Source: Bacteroidota bacterium (lineage in GTDB: Bacteria; Bacteroidota; Bacteroidia; Palsa-965). Taken from it: a DNA stretch of 64,000 nt. The stretch lies in contig JACQAM010000008.1 of assembly GCA_016194975.1 (NCBI GenBank), forward strand, positions 1-64,000. Reading direction: 5' to 3'. The notes under the pieces are model-generated. The model searched no databases. It was not told the DNA's origin and saw only the letters and a list, made by a program, of their open reading frames with translations. A program made the position numbers and the translations under genes. Below, piece by piece: positions 18,255 to 26,844 of the stretch (the first letter of the stretch is position 1; each line of letters begins with the position of its first letter).

Positions 18255-18548
18255 ATGATTAAAGACGCGAAAACATTTGATGAACTGCTCGACATCAAAT
18301 ACGGAAAGATCGGCACCACCAAACGTGATCGGTTCGAAGAAAAGGCGCAATACTTCGTGATCAGCACAATGCTCAGGGAGGCGCGCAAAGAGGCACACAT
18401 GACGCAGGATGAACTCGCAGAAAAACTGGGGACAAAAAAAAGTTACATCTCCCGGATCGAGAATGGAAAGTGCGACATACAGATCTCAACACTCTACCGG
18501 ATATTTGAATTCGGACTTGGCAGAAGAGTGAATCTTCTGATCGGCTGA
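18255..18548 (+). CDS. XRE-family helix-turn-helix regulator (HigA-antitoxin-like)
   Basis: The protein of 97 residues has an N-terminal arm and then a classical helix-turn-helix domain at about 37-92 (MTQDELAEKLGTKKSYISRI). This arrangement is that of antitoxins encoded next to RelE/HigB toxins. No toxin ORF is present upstream (the neighbour is a barrel-type protein) or in the 207 bases downstream. It is therefore an orphan regulator or a relic of a toxin-antitoxin pair. Confidence 0.85.
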   Translation: MIKDAKTFDELLDIKYGKIGTTKRDRFEEKAQYFVISTMLREARKEAHMTQDELAEKLGTKKSYISRIENGKCDIQISTLYRIFEFGLGRRVNLLIG

Positions 18549-18755
18549 GTGCCCGCGTTTGCGACCGGAATTGTGCGTTCGTGTCAAATTTTCTGAGCGA
18601 GGCCGCAAATTTGTTCGACTCCCCCCGACCTATTGTACTCCAAATCCTTCTGAGAAATCTGGGGATTTTTTCGCAATAATTTAAGAATGACTTCTCCTTT
18701 TTATTTCGTAAATTGTTACTGGAGTTTGAATAAATGTTTAGCTGCTAATTGGTAA

Positions 18756-20702
18756 ATGATTACAAAAAAAATAAATATAGTTTTCGGTTTATTATTCTTC
18801 CATTTATTGACATTCATGGGAGTGTCAGAATTATCTGCACAATCGATGTACGTGTCAATGGGATCTGCGGATATTTATCTTGTCAATCCGAATAATTGTT
18901 CATCTTCACTGGTTTTCAGTTCTTCGAATGCTTCCTGGCTCGACATTGCACTTTGCCAGGGAAACCCGAATGTAATTTATGCATTGGGACAAGGCAACAC
19001 TTTGTATCAGATCGATTTGAGTACTTCGCAATTAACATTACTCAGCAATCAATTTTCTATTATCTATCCCGGAAATCACCAACTGAACGCATTGGTTTGT
19101 GACGGCAATGGAATTCTTTACGCTGCGGATGGGTTTTCTTCCAGTCTGTACTCCTTTAACCTTTCAACCAGCGCGTGGAATTTTATCGGCTCACCAAACG
19201 GTTACACGTCTGCAGGCGATTTGGTTTTTTATAATGGAACGTTATATATGTCGACCTACACCAATGAAATTATCAGCATTATAATAAGTCCGTTTAGCGT
19301 CTCTTCAGTTGTTCCAATGAGCGCCGTCGATATTTTCGGACTTGGAATAAGTACGACTACAACTTTATGTTCACCGGGAACAAATTATATGGTTGGCACT
19401 TCGGGAAATAATCTTTACTCTGTTGATCCGCTGACAGGATCGTGCACATTGATGTGTCCGAACATCACTCCACTCACGGGATCGATCGGAGGTATTGCTT
19501 CTATACTTGATGGAATAAATCCTCCGGTTGGGTTGTTGCAAATTTATGCCAGTGATACAAGTATCTGTTTTGGATCTTCAACCATACTCAGTTCAATCGG
19601 TGCGAGTTCATACGTTTGGTTGCCGGGAAATTTTACAAGTGACTCCATAACAGTTCAACCCTCTGTCACCACAACTTATTCCGTGATTGGAACTGATTCA
19701 TCCGGCTGTTCCGACACGGTACAACTTACAATTAATGTCGATCCACCGATTGTACTCAATGCAAATTCACAAATGACAAGTTGTTTTGGTTTTTCCGATG
19801 GAAGCGCAACGGTAAATGCCTCCGGAGGACAATCTCCATATGTTTATGTATGGTCGCCAAGCGGTGCAACAACTGCAACTGCAACAAATCTCGCAGCCGG
19901 AACTTACACTGTTTTGATTACCGGAGCTGATGGTTGTGCTGCAACACAAATCGTTTCAGTTACTTCCCCAACTGCTGTTCAGGTTGCGGTTGCAGCAACT
20001 CCGGAGTACTGCGCGAGTATAGACGGAAGTGCAAGTGTAACTGCGAGCGGCGGAACACCGGGATACACTTATTTGTGGAGTAATTCGGCAACCGCATCTT
20101 CAATTTCAAATTTGACTGCAGGAATTTATACCGTTACTGTAACGGATGCGAATGGTTGTATTATAACACAAACTGACTCGGTTGGCACGGCCGCATCTGC
20201 AATTGCGGACGCGGGAATTTCAGTAACGATTACGAATGGGCAAACAATAATTCTAAATGGAAGTGGCGGCGGAACCTATTCCTGGTCGCCTTCGGGAAGT
20301 CTGGATTGTTCAACTTGCCAGAACCCAACCGCATCACCAATAGTCACTACAACTTATACTTTGACTGTTATTGATTCACACGGATGTATTGCTGTTGATT
20401 CAGTCACAATTTATGTCGATGCCAATTGTGGTGATGTTTTTATTCCAAATGCATTCTCACCCAATCACGATAATCAGAATGATGTTCTCTATGTTCGTGG
20501 CAATTGTATCAGGCAAATGCAATTTGAAATTTACAATCGCTGGGGTGAAAAAGTTTTTGAAACAAGTGATCCATCTGTAGGGTGGGATGGTATGTGGAGA
20601 GGTGAAGCTTGTGAAACAGCAGTCTTTACTTATTTACTTCGCGCTACATTAATTGATGGAAAAGAAATTGAAAAGCAAGGAAATATTTCTCTTGTAAAAT
20701 AA
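18756..20702 (+). CDS. SprB-repeat, T9SS type B (CHU_C) surface protein
   Basis: The 648-residue product has a signal peptide (about 1-29, ending SELSAQ). An N-terminal propeller-like region of about 240 residues follows (PNVIYALGQGNTLYQID, LYSVDPLTGS). Next come one Ig-like domain, two SprB repeats (about 330-480; GGQSPYVYVWSPSG and GGTPGYTYLWSN), another Ig-like segment and the CHU_C domain (VFIPNAFSPNHDNQND ... FEIYNRWGEKVFE ... LVK). CHU_C marks a T9SS type B cargo anchored on the cell surface. The C-terminal half closely resembles the end of the 1,694-residue protein at 55524. It converges with a TPR-like gene 23 bases away. Confidence 0.88.
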   Translation: MITKKINIVFGLLFFHLLTFMGVSELSAQSMYVSMGSADIYLVNPNNCSSSLVFSSSNASWLDIALCQGNPNVIYALGQGNTLYQIDLSTSQLTLLSNQFSIIYPGNHQLNALVCDGNGILYAADGFSSSLYSFNLSTSAWNFIGSPNGYTSAGDLVFYNGTLYMSTYTNEIISIIISPFSVSSVVPMSAVDIFGLGISTTTTLCSPGTNYMVGTSGNNLYSVDPLTGSCTLMCPNITPLTGSIGGIASILDGINPPVGLLQIYASDTSICFGSSTILSSIGASSYVWLPGNFTSDSITVQPSVTTTYSVIGTDSSGCSDTVQLTINVDPPIVLNANSQMTSCFGFSDGSATVNASGGQSPYVYVWSPSGATTATATNLAAGTYTVLITGADGCAATQIVSVTSPTAVQVAVAATPEYCASIDGSASVTASGGTPGYTYLWSNSATASSISNLTAGIYTVTVTDANGCIITQTDSVGTAASAIADAGISVTITNGQTIILNGSGGGTYSWSPSGSLDCSTCQNPTASPIVTTTYTLTVIDSHGCIAVDSVTIYVDANCGDVFIPNAFSPNHDNQNDVLYVRGNCIRQMQFEIYNRWGEKVFETSDPSVGWDGMWRGEACETAVFTYLLRATLIDGKEIEKQGNISLVK

Positions 20703-20725
20703 TTTATTGCCTCTGTTATTTTTTT

Positions 20726-22222
20726 TCACTTTACTTTTTCACTTACCACTTCTGCGAATGAACGCTGTTCAATTTTACTCCCGATCCAGCTTACGAAATC
20801 GAAGAAGGTAAGCAGCATTCTTTCTTTAGGATCTTTTTCCAATGCAGCAGCCTTTTTTTTCAGGGCAATGAAAGCCGCTTTTCCTGCCGGTGCATGCGTG
20901 TGCGTGCGCAGGAATGAAAGAAATAATTTTTCGAAAGGATGAAGAGCCCTGCGTTTTTCGAGATAACGATAAGTCGACCGCATGACCGATTCAAACAGGT
21001 CGGCATCACCGCGCTCGTAACGCATCACCAGATGCAGAAGGCGCGTATAATCGCCAAGCGCTGTGTCGGTGGGCAGATCTTTATTGGAGAGAATTTCATT
21101 CAGCCGGTAATTACAGCGCACGTAATTCTGCAAACTGAAATGCGCATAGGCAAACATGAAAAGCAAATGCATCTTCTTGATCGGCTGCAAATGGAATTGT
21201 GCAAGTAATTTCTCCGCTTGTTTTTCTCTTCGCACTGCCATTATAAAATTCCCGGTGTTTACATCAAACATCACCTGTATGACTAATCCGTAGATCTGCG
21301 CCTGCGCCTGGTTGCGGGGATCACGATGACGGATGGCCACTAATTTCTGCAAACTCTTTTTCGCAGCAGAGAATTTTTTTGCGATGATCGCGAATTCCGC
21401 AGCATTGCTGAGAAAAGAAATATAATCGCTGAAACGTTCAGCGAGCCGGTGCGGTTGTGATTCGAGCAGTGCAATTACGTGATGAGTATGATCCAGTGCT
21501 TCTTTTATATTTCCGAGCAGGCAATGAATAGAAGCGACGGACCGGCCGAGATAAATGCGCGCCGATACGGATAAATTTTTATTCCGGAGCAAATGTGTGT
21601 GGAGCATGGAACGGTATATTTTTTCATGCTTCTTTGTTCGCACAACCATCTGGGAGAAATACGTTCTCTGGAATTCATCACCAATGCGCCTGCAATCCAT
21701 TTCAAGGCGGAACATTTTCGAAATATTTTTTTCTTCGCGGAATAGTTCCTGCAACCGTTCTTCTGTAATATCCCGGAAACCTTCCGTCTCCATCAGTTTT
21801 AATTCCCATTGAATGATCTCGAGGAGAATTCCGAAACGTTCATAGCGCTGCGCAGTTTTTTTCGTCCTCCTTAGAATTTCATGACAATGTGCATAATGAT
21901 ATTTACGGAAAAGCGGTTCAACCGAATTGAGTGAGTTTCTCAGTTGAATATCTATACTCGATGCAGCGTAAAAATTACTCAGCGACTTCGAGAGCTGTTC
22001 AAAAAGATGATGTTGTGTGAATGAAAAATGGCGAATGTGATGACGAAGCGCCGACCTGATCTTTTCTTTATCATGCAACGGTTGTTGTTCCATCGCATCG
22101 AACAAGAGCAGGAATTTGTTATTCTTTTTTGATGAATGAACGGAGGCCTGAAGGCGGAAATATCTTTTTTCACTCTTGCTCAGGGAATGAATGAAGGAAA
22201 AAAGTTGCCCGGAATGGATCAT
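20726..22222 (-). CDS. TPR-like helical protein, 'SEKR' family, paralogue of the gene at 53849
   Basis: This 498-residue, arginine- and histidine-rich helical protein begins FSFIHSLSKSEKRYFRLQAS, and KNNKFLLLFDAM follows. The same pattern opens the 494-residue protein at 53849-55333 (MSMSEKRHFRILAS, KNNYMHLFDAM), and both share length and helical content throughout. The body suggests irregular TPR or HEAT-type repeats. No catalytic motif, signal peptide or membrane segment is seen, so it appears cytoplasmic. Proteins with this opening are frequent in Bacteroidetes genomes, and I know of no assigned function. Each paralogue in this window lies next to a SprB/CHU_C gene. Confidence 0.75.
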   Translation of the reverse strand: MIHSGQLFSFIHSLSKSEKRYFRLQASVHSSKKNNKFLLLFDAMEQQPLHDKEKIRSALRHHIRHFSFTQHHLFEQLSKSLSNFYAASSIDIQLRNSLNSVEPLFRKYHYAHCHEILRRTKKTAQRYERFGILLEIIQWELKLMETEGFRDITEERLQELFREEKNISKMFRLEMDCRRIGDEFQRTYFSQMVVRTKKHEKIYRSMLHTHLLRNKNLSVSARIYLGRSVASIHCLLGNIKEALDHTHHVIALLESQPHRLAERFSDYISFLSNAAEFAIIAKKFSAAKKSLQKLVAIRHRDPRNQAQAQIYGLVIQVMFDVNTGNFIMAVRREKQAEKLLAQFHLQPIKKMHLLFMFAYAHFSLQNYVRCNYRLNEILSNKDLPTDTALGDYTRLLHLVMRYERGDADLFESVMRSTYRYLEKRRALHPFEKLFLSFLRTHTHAPAGKAAFIALKKKAAALEKDPKERMLLTFFDFVSWIGSKIEQRSFAEVVSEKVK

Positions 22223-22297
22223 AGAAATCTAAAATAAGTATAAATTATTGACGAAAATTAACAGAACGAATATTGATTTTTATTGGTAATAATATGA

Positions 22298-22337
22298 ATT
22301 TCTGAAAATAGGACTCAAAAAATCTATTTTCAGAAAT
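22298..22337. promoter_or_regulatory. 14-bp perfect inverted repeat in a divergent intergenic region
   Basis: ATTTCTGAAAATAG (22298-22311) and CTATTTTCAGAAAT (22324-22337) are perfect inverted repeats separated by 12 bases. They sit between the divergent genes at 22222 and 22434, upstream of a plausible promoter for the latter. No T-run follows on either strand, so an operator is more likely than a terminator. Confidence 0.5.
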
Positions 22338-22358
22338 CTAAATTAATGATTTTTATTT

Positions 22359-22390
22359 TTTGCTCCGACAGGCAACCAAAAGTACTTTTA
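22359..22390 (+). promoter_or_regulatory. promoter of the PQQ-like propeller gene
   Basis: TTTG at 22359-22362 and TACTTTTA at 22383-22390 are separated by 20 bases, matching the Bacteroidetes -33/-7 arrangement. The start codon lies 43 bases downstream. Confidence 0.5.
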
Positions 22391-22433
22391 TGCCGTCATC
22401 TGCCTGTAATCATCATTCTTTTAAAACCCACCT

Positions 22434-23879
22434 ATGCACATGAAAAACAAATTTCTCTTTACCGTCGCATGCTTCGCGGCTATTTCTCTCACGTTCGCTC
22501 AGGTCGCGCATCCCTGGCAAATGTTTCATCACGACGCGCAACACGCGGGTTACGCAAATGTAACCGGCCCGCAAACCGCCACGCTCAAATGGTCATACAA
22601 CCTTGGTGCAGTAGGAATGGAAGGCGGAAACAGTGTTGCTGTTTCCCGCACCGGAACTATTTATGTTGCCGGTCCCAACAAGATCACTGCGCTTGACCGC
22701 AATGGAAATTTCAAATGGTCGAAACCTTATCAGAACGCACAGGGCCCTTGCATTTCAAATTCCGGAACAAGAATTTATATTGTCTCGAACAGGAATATTG
22801 TTTCGCTCGATACAATGGGAAACCAGGTGTGGTCCTATATGGCGGGCGACACGATGATCTTTGGCGGAACGCTTTCTGCCAATGACAGTGTATTCTATGT
22901 TGGGTGCTGGGATAAATATATTTATGCGATCAATACCTGGAACGGAACGCTGAAATGGAGATATCTTACTTTCGGATCTGTTTCTTATCCTCCCACAATT
23001 GCAACAGACGGAAGTATTGTTGTAGGCGGTGGTGATGCGCATCGTGCGAGCGACTCTACAGTTTATGCATTGAATCCGAATGGAACTTTAAAGTGGAGAT
23101 ATTTCACCAATGCAATAAGCGGTGCGCATTGTGGTTCTCCTGCTATTGGCCCCGATGGAATGATCTACGAACCGGCGCAACCTACGCTGTATGTTTTCGA
23201 CAATAACGGAGGATTGAGTTGGTCAGACGGAAGTTTTGCTTCGGAGATCTCCGGAATTATTTCTCCGGCAATTTCTCCCGACACTACAATTTACATCGGG
23301 TCGAACCAGGGAAAAGTTTTTGCAATCAACGGAACTACACATGCGACAAAGTGGACGTATCAAACCGGACCCGATCCCATGCAGACAAATTTTTATGGTG
23401 TGATCTCGTTTCCTGTTGTGGATCGGTGGGGAACTGTTTACGTGGGTGCGGTCGATCATAAAATTTATGCGCTCGACAAGAATGGGAATCTGAAATGGTC
23501 GTACACTACAGGCGGAAGAATTTCGGAAGCATCGCCTGCGTTCGACAGTGATGGTACATTGTACATCACTTCTGCGGATGGTTATCTCTACGCATTTTTC
23601 GATACGCTTACACTCGGAATAAATTCACCGGAGCAAATTGAAAATTCCATCACCGTATTTCCGAATCCGAATAATGGAGTCTTCACGGTGAGCGCAACGA
23701 AAATTTCTTCGAATGAAAAGATCGAGATCTATAATTCGCTCGGAGAAATCATTCAGTCGGAAAATATTACTTTGGAAAATACTTCCATCGATATAAGCGG
23801 CGAGGCGGCCGGAATTTATTTTTACCGCGTTATTTCCAACGGGGTGATGATCGCAACAGGAAAACTTATTACAGAGTAG
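22434..23879 (+). CDS. PQQ-like beta-propeller protein with T9SS type A sorting domain
   Basis: The 481-residue product has a signal peptide (residues 1-23, ending TFAQ). Repeated propeller blades of the form 'G.IYV...NKI.ALD.NG..KW' follow through about residue 390 (KITALDRNGNFKWS, YALNPNGTLKWRYF, YALDKNGNLKWSY). The C-terminal 80 residues are a T9SS type A signal (VFPNPNNGVFTVSAT ... AAGIYFYRVISNG). The blades are the PQQ/BamB-like type but no PQQ enzyme residues are evident, so a binding role is more likely than catalysis. Two Met codons two apart are possible starts. Confidence 0.88.
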   Translation: MHMKNKFLFTVACFAAISLTFAQVAHPWQMFHHDAQHAGYANVTGPQTATLKWSYNLGAVGMEGGNSVAVSRTGTIYVAGPNKITALDRNGNFKWSKPYQNAQGPCISNSGTRIYIVSNRNIVSLDTMGNQVWSYMAGDTMIFGGTLSANDSVFYVGCWDKYIYAINTWNGTLKWRYLTFGSVSYPPTIATDGSIVVGGGDAHRASDSTVYALNPNGTLKWRYFTNAISGAHCGSPAIGPDGMIYEPAQPTLYVFDNNGGLSWSDGSFASEISGIISPAISPDTTIYIGSNQGKVFAINGTTHATKWTYQTGPDPMQTNFYGVISFPVVDRWGTVYVGAVDHKIYALDKNGNLKWSYTTGGRISEASPAFDSDGTLYITSADGYLYAFFDTLTLGINSPEQIENSITVFPNPNNGVFTVSATKISSNEKIEIYNSLGEIIQSENITLENTSIDISGEAAGIYFYRVISNGVMIATGKLITE

Positions 23880-23898
23880 AAACTAATAGTATGCAAAT

Positions 23899-23936
23899 GA
23901 AAGCTTCCGGAAATTTCCGGGGGCTTTTGTTTTTTC
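23899..23936 (+). terminator. terminator of the PQQ-like gene
   Basis: The stem GAAAGC..CCGGAAA/TTTCCGG..GCTTTT is followed by a T-rich stretch, 20 bases after the stop at 23879. Confidence 0.75.
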
Positions 23937-23937
23937 C

Positions 23938-24154
23938 GGTAGTGTATCAGTTTGGATTTTGACAATATTTTCAGTTTGAAACTTAGTGCCATTGTGTCTT
24001 TGTGGCATCGCGAAATTTCATTGATAACAAAACAATTTTTATCTGGAAAATACTTACGAGGCCACAAAGTCACAAAACAATTTTTATCTGGAAAATACTT
24101 ACGAGGCCACAAAGTCACAAAGAAATATCAAAAATTTCAAACTGACCCACTGCC
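23938..24154. repeat. inverted-repeat intergenic element with internal 45-bp tandem duplication
   Basis: The left end GGTAGTGTATCAGTTTGGA (23938-23956) and the right end TTTCAAACTGACCCACTGCC (24135-24154) are imperfect inverted repeats (4 mismatches in 19). An extra copy of TCAGTTTGAAA is at 23971-23981. Inside lie two identical 45-bp direct repeats (24027-24071 and 24072-24116), each holding CCACAAAGTC. No ORF is present. The right end also occurs at positions 30-49. This element fills most of the 372-base gap between genes. Confidence 0.7.
24027..24116. repeat. two perfect 45-bp tandem repeats
   Basis: Each unit starts ACAAAACAATTTTTATCTGG and ends GGCCACAAAGTC. The copies are identical, and a third begins with ACAAAG. 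A recent duplication inside the element is likely. Confidence 0.9.
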
Positions 24155-24251
24155 TTTTTTCCAACGGAAGCAAACTATAGTTAATTTTGAATGTTCTGCA
24201 GAAAGAGCAGGAAGATCAGACAGTACAATAAAATTTTCCCCCTAAAAATTC

Positions 24252-24944
24252 ATGCTGCAGATCTTCATCGCAAGTTTAGTCCTGAGTCTCATTCACGCTT
24301 CCATTCCCAATCACTGGCTGCCGCTGCTCGCCATTGGTAAAACGGAGAAATGGTCGCATCGTGAATTGATGAGCGGCACAGTTATTTCAGGATTCGCACA
24401 CACGCTCAGTACGGTTTTCATAGGGATCATCGTCGGTGTGATCGGTTATAAATTATCTTCTTCTTATGGAATTATTTCCGGAATTGTAGCACCGGCAATT
24501 TTAATTATACTCGGAATTATTTATGTCATTCTGGATCTTGCCGGCAAAGGCCATCATCACCACGATCATTTCCATCATGAAGAACATCCGCATCACCACA
24601 TTCAGAGACCGGCGCAGCACGTTGATTTGAAAAAATTATCAGTCGTCAAAAAGAAAAAAACAAAATGGGCGGTGCTTTCTACGCTGAGTCTTGGAATGTT
24701 TTTAACGCCCTGTGCAGAAATTGAAGCCTACTATTTCAAAGCAAGTACCATGGGCTGGGCAGGAATCTGGATCGTCTCGGCAGTTTATACTTTTGTTACG
24801 GTAGGCGGAATGTTGTTACTCGTTTATCTCGGGATGAAAGGAGTGAAGCATCTTAATTTCCATTACATGGAACATCACGAAAAAAGAGTAACGGGAATTG
24901 TATTGATCGCAGTAGGGCTGCTTACGTATTTTGTGAATTACTAG
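24252..24944 (+). CDS. polytopic membrane protein with histidine-rich loop, metal-transporter-like
   Basis: This inner-membrane protein of 230 residues has about six hydrophobic segments. A cytoplasmic or periplasmic loop at about 100-125 is extremely His-rich (GKGHHHHDHFHHEEHPHHH). The first helix has the motif HASIPNHWLPLLAIGK, and a later segment has LGMFLTPCAEIEAYYF. The organisation recalls RcnA/HupE/UreJ-type nickel or cobalt transporters, in which the histidine loop binds divalent metals. I cannot decide between import and export. The gene follows the inverted-repeat element and is convergent with the oxidase subunit gene. Confidence 0.7.
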   Translation: MLQIFIASLVLSLIHASIPNHWLPLLAIGKTEKWSHRELMSGTVISGFAHTLSTVFIGIIVGVIGYKLSSSYGIISGIVAPAILIILGIIYVILDLAGKGHHHHDHFHHEEHPHHHIQRPAQHVDLKKLSVVKKKKTKWAVLSTLSLGMFLTPCAEIEAYYFKASTMGWAGIWIVSAVYTFVTVGGMLLLVYLGMKGVKHLNFHYMEHHEKRVTGIVLIAVGLLTYFVNY

Positions 24945-24982
24945 AATGCAGGAATAACAATTGCACCAATTATTATTTTTCT

Positions 24983-25627
24983 TTACACAAAAAACCACAG
25001 GAAGTACAGAAAGATCACGATCCACAATCCGCCGAGGAAGTGCCAGTATTTTGAGAGCATTTCCATTCTTGCTTTTTCTAATTTATCGGAGAAAAAAACA
25101 ACGCTTCGCACATCATCAGCGCGCACGTGCACGACTTTGAACATTTCCATGAAAAGAAAAATGAGTCCGCCGGCAAGATGAAGTAAATGTAATCCTGAAA
25201 TGATGTAGAGGAATGCACCGCCCGGAGTTTTTATTTCAGTAGTTGTTCCGCTCACTCCGAAAAGTGTGATGTCGGAATTCCACATCTGCATCCACCCGTA
25301 CACCTGCGCGCAGGCAAACCCGAGAGCGAGCACGAGCGAGAGCAGGAGGAAGTCGAGTAATTTTTTTCCGTCGTCGCGGCGAAATGCGCGCCAGGCTGAT
25401 TCAATGGTGAAACTTCCGAGGATAATAATGGCGGTGGAAATGATGAATGCCTTTGGAAAATGTTTTCCGGCAAGAACCGTTGCAGGATGATTGAATCCGA
25501 ACATTGCGATGAGGGTAAGAAAAAGCATGCTGATGCCGGCGATCAAAAACCAGATCATCGTTTTCAGCGGATGATTCTTTGCAGCCCGCCGCATGATTTG
25601 CTCTTCGAATTCTTCCCCTTTTTTCAT
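24983..25627 (-). CDS. cytochrome c oxidase subunit III-like protein
   Basis: This heme-copper oxidase subunit III has about five membrane helices in 214 residues. Signatures are LGSFTIESAWRAFRR, the SGLHLLHLAGGLIFLF helix and YWHFLGGLWIVIFLYFLWF at the end. Subunit III stabilises the oxidase core and lacks redox centres. I use the Met at 25627 (MKKGEEFEEQI), since nine further residues upstream come from the inserted repeat at 25635-25781. No subunit I, II or IV gene is nearby, so it is an isolated subunit gene here. Confidence 0.88.
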   Translation of the reverse strand: MKKGEEFEEQIMRRAAKNHPLKTMIWFLIAGISMLFLTLIAMFGFNHPATVLAGKHFPKAFIISTAIIILGSFTIESAWRAFRRDDGKKLLDFLLLSLVLALGFACAQVYGWMQMWNSDITLFGVSGTTTEIKTPGGAFLYIISGLHLLHLAGGLIFLFMEMFKVVHVRADDVRSVVFFSDKLEKARMEMLSKYWHFLGGLWIVIFLYFLWFFV

Positions 25628-25634
25628 TTTTGTT

Positions 25635-25781
25635 AGAGGCTGTTTAAAATTCATTTTTTGGAATTGTTATGATGCCATTTTTGTTCAGCCGAGGCGCATT
25701 TTGCAGGCCATAGTGGAGCGACTACGGCCAAGAAATGCAACGAAGGATGGACAAAAATGGCGCATAACAAAACAGCACCCC
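25635..25781. repeat. nested-palindrome inverted-repeat element between cox III and prs
   Basis: The ends AGAGGCTGTTT (25635) and AACAGCACCCC (to 25781) are imperfect inverted repeats. Three further pairs are nested inside: TTGTTATGATGCCATTTTTGT (25664-25684) with its imperfect complement (25751-25770), GCATTT/AAATGC, and GGCCATAGT/ACTACGGCC around 25706-25729. The whole 147 bases could fold into a long hairpin. It contains no gene, but reads through in frame with prs and with the oxidase gene, artificially extending both open frames. Confidence 0.7.
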
Positions 25782-25803
25782 TTCGAAAAAGTCATTTTAC
25801 CAA

Positions 25804-26735
25804 TGGCAGATAACATTAAAATATTCTCCGGTTCGGCTTCGCGTAATTTCGCGGAGAAAGCTGCGGCTGCTTATGATAAACAGCTGGGAAAACTTTCCCT
25901 GCAGCGTTTTTCCGATGGAGAATTCCAGATTTCATTCGAAGAAACAGTTCGTGGTGCTACGGTTTTCCTCGTGCAATCGACAAATCCGCCGACTGATAAT
26001 TTATTTGAATTACTGCTTATGGCTGATGCTGCAAAGCGCGCTTCTGCCAATGAGATCATCGCTGTGATGCCGTATTTCGGGTGGGCGCGCCAAGACAGGA
26101 AAGATCAGCCGCGTGTTGCTATCGGTGCAAAATTAGTGGCCGATATGTTGCAGATTGCCGGCGTGAATCGCGTAATGACGATGGATCTTCACGCCGACCA
26201 GATTCAGGGATTTTTCAATATGCCGGTCGATCATCTTTACGCTTCCACGCTTTTCATTCCATACATCCAGAAACTGAATCTTACCAACATTGCGATGGCC
26301 GCGCCTGATATGGGCGGAAGCAAACGTGCGAATGCGTATGCGAAACATATGAAATGTGATATCGTGATCTGTTACAAGCAGCGGTCGAAAGCGAATGTAG
26401 TGGACAGCATTACCGCCATTGGAGAAATGGAAGGAAAAGATATTATTCTCATTGATGATCTCGTGGATACCGGAGGAACACTATGCAAAGCAGCCGACAT
26501 GATGCTCGAGCGCGGCGCGAAGAGTGTGCGCGCTATGTGTACGCACGCGGTGTTGTCGGGCAAAGCTTACGAGAACATTGAAAAATCAAGAATTTCAGAA
26601 TTAATCGTCACCGATACTATTCCGCTGAAACAGGAAAGTAAAAAAATAAAAGTGCTTTCTGTTGCCGGAATGTTTGCCGATGTTTTTCGCCGCGTTATTA
26701 CGCACGAATCGATCAGTTCACATTTTATCATGTAA
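25804..26735 (+). CDS. prs: ribose-phosphate pyrophosphokinase
   Basis: PRPP synthetase transfers pyrophosphate from ATP to ribose 5-phosphate, feeding nucleotide, histidine and tryptophan synthesis. The true start is MADNIKIFSGSASRNFAEK at 25804. Family motifs are present: FSDGEFQISFEE, YFGWARQDRK, the DLHADQIQGFF segment, and the PRPP-binding loop IILIDDLVDTGGTL. The length (310 residues) is normal. In-frame codons upstream come from the inverted-repeat element. rplY follows after 109 bases and pth lies further down, an order common in Bacteroidetes. Confidence 0.96.
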
Positions 26736-26844
26736 GTAAAAAAAAACAAATTCCAAATTTCCAGAACCAGGAAAAAAGATTTTCAATCAGTAGTACAACC
26801 AACACAATAAACCAAATAACCAATAACTAAAAAAAACAAGTACC

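Noticed and set aside
24027-24116. Two 45-bp tandem repeats as a possible mini-CRISPR
   Set aside because: The repeats are directly adjacent without spacers and no cas gene is present.
25593-25803. Extended N-terminus of prs read through the inverted-repeat element
   Set aside because: The extension covers the repeat and lacks homology; family members start at MADNIKIFSG-like sequence (25804).
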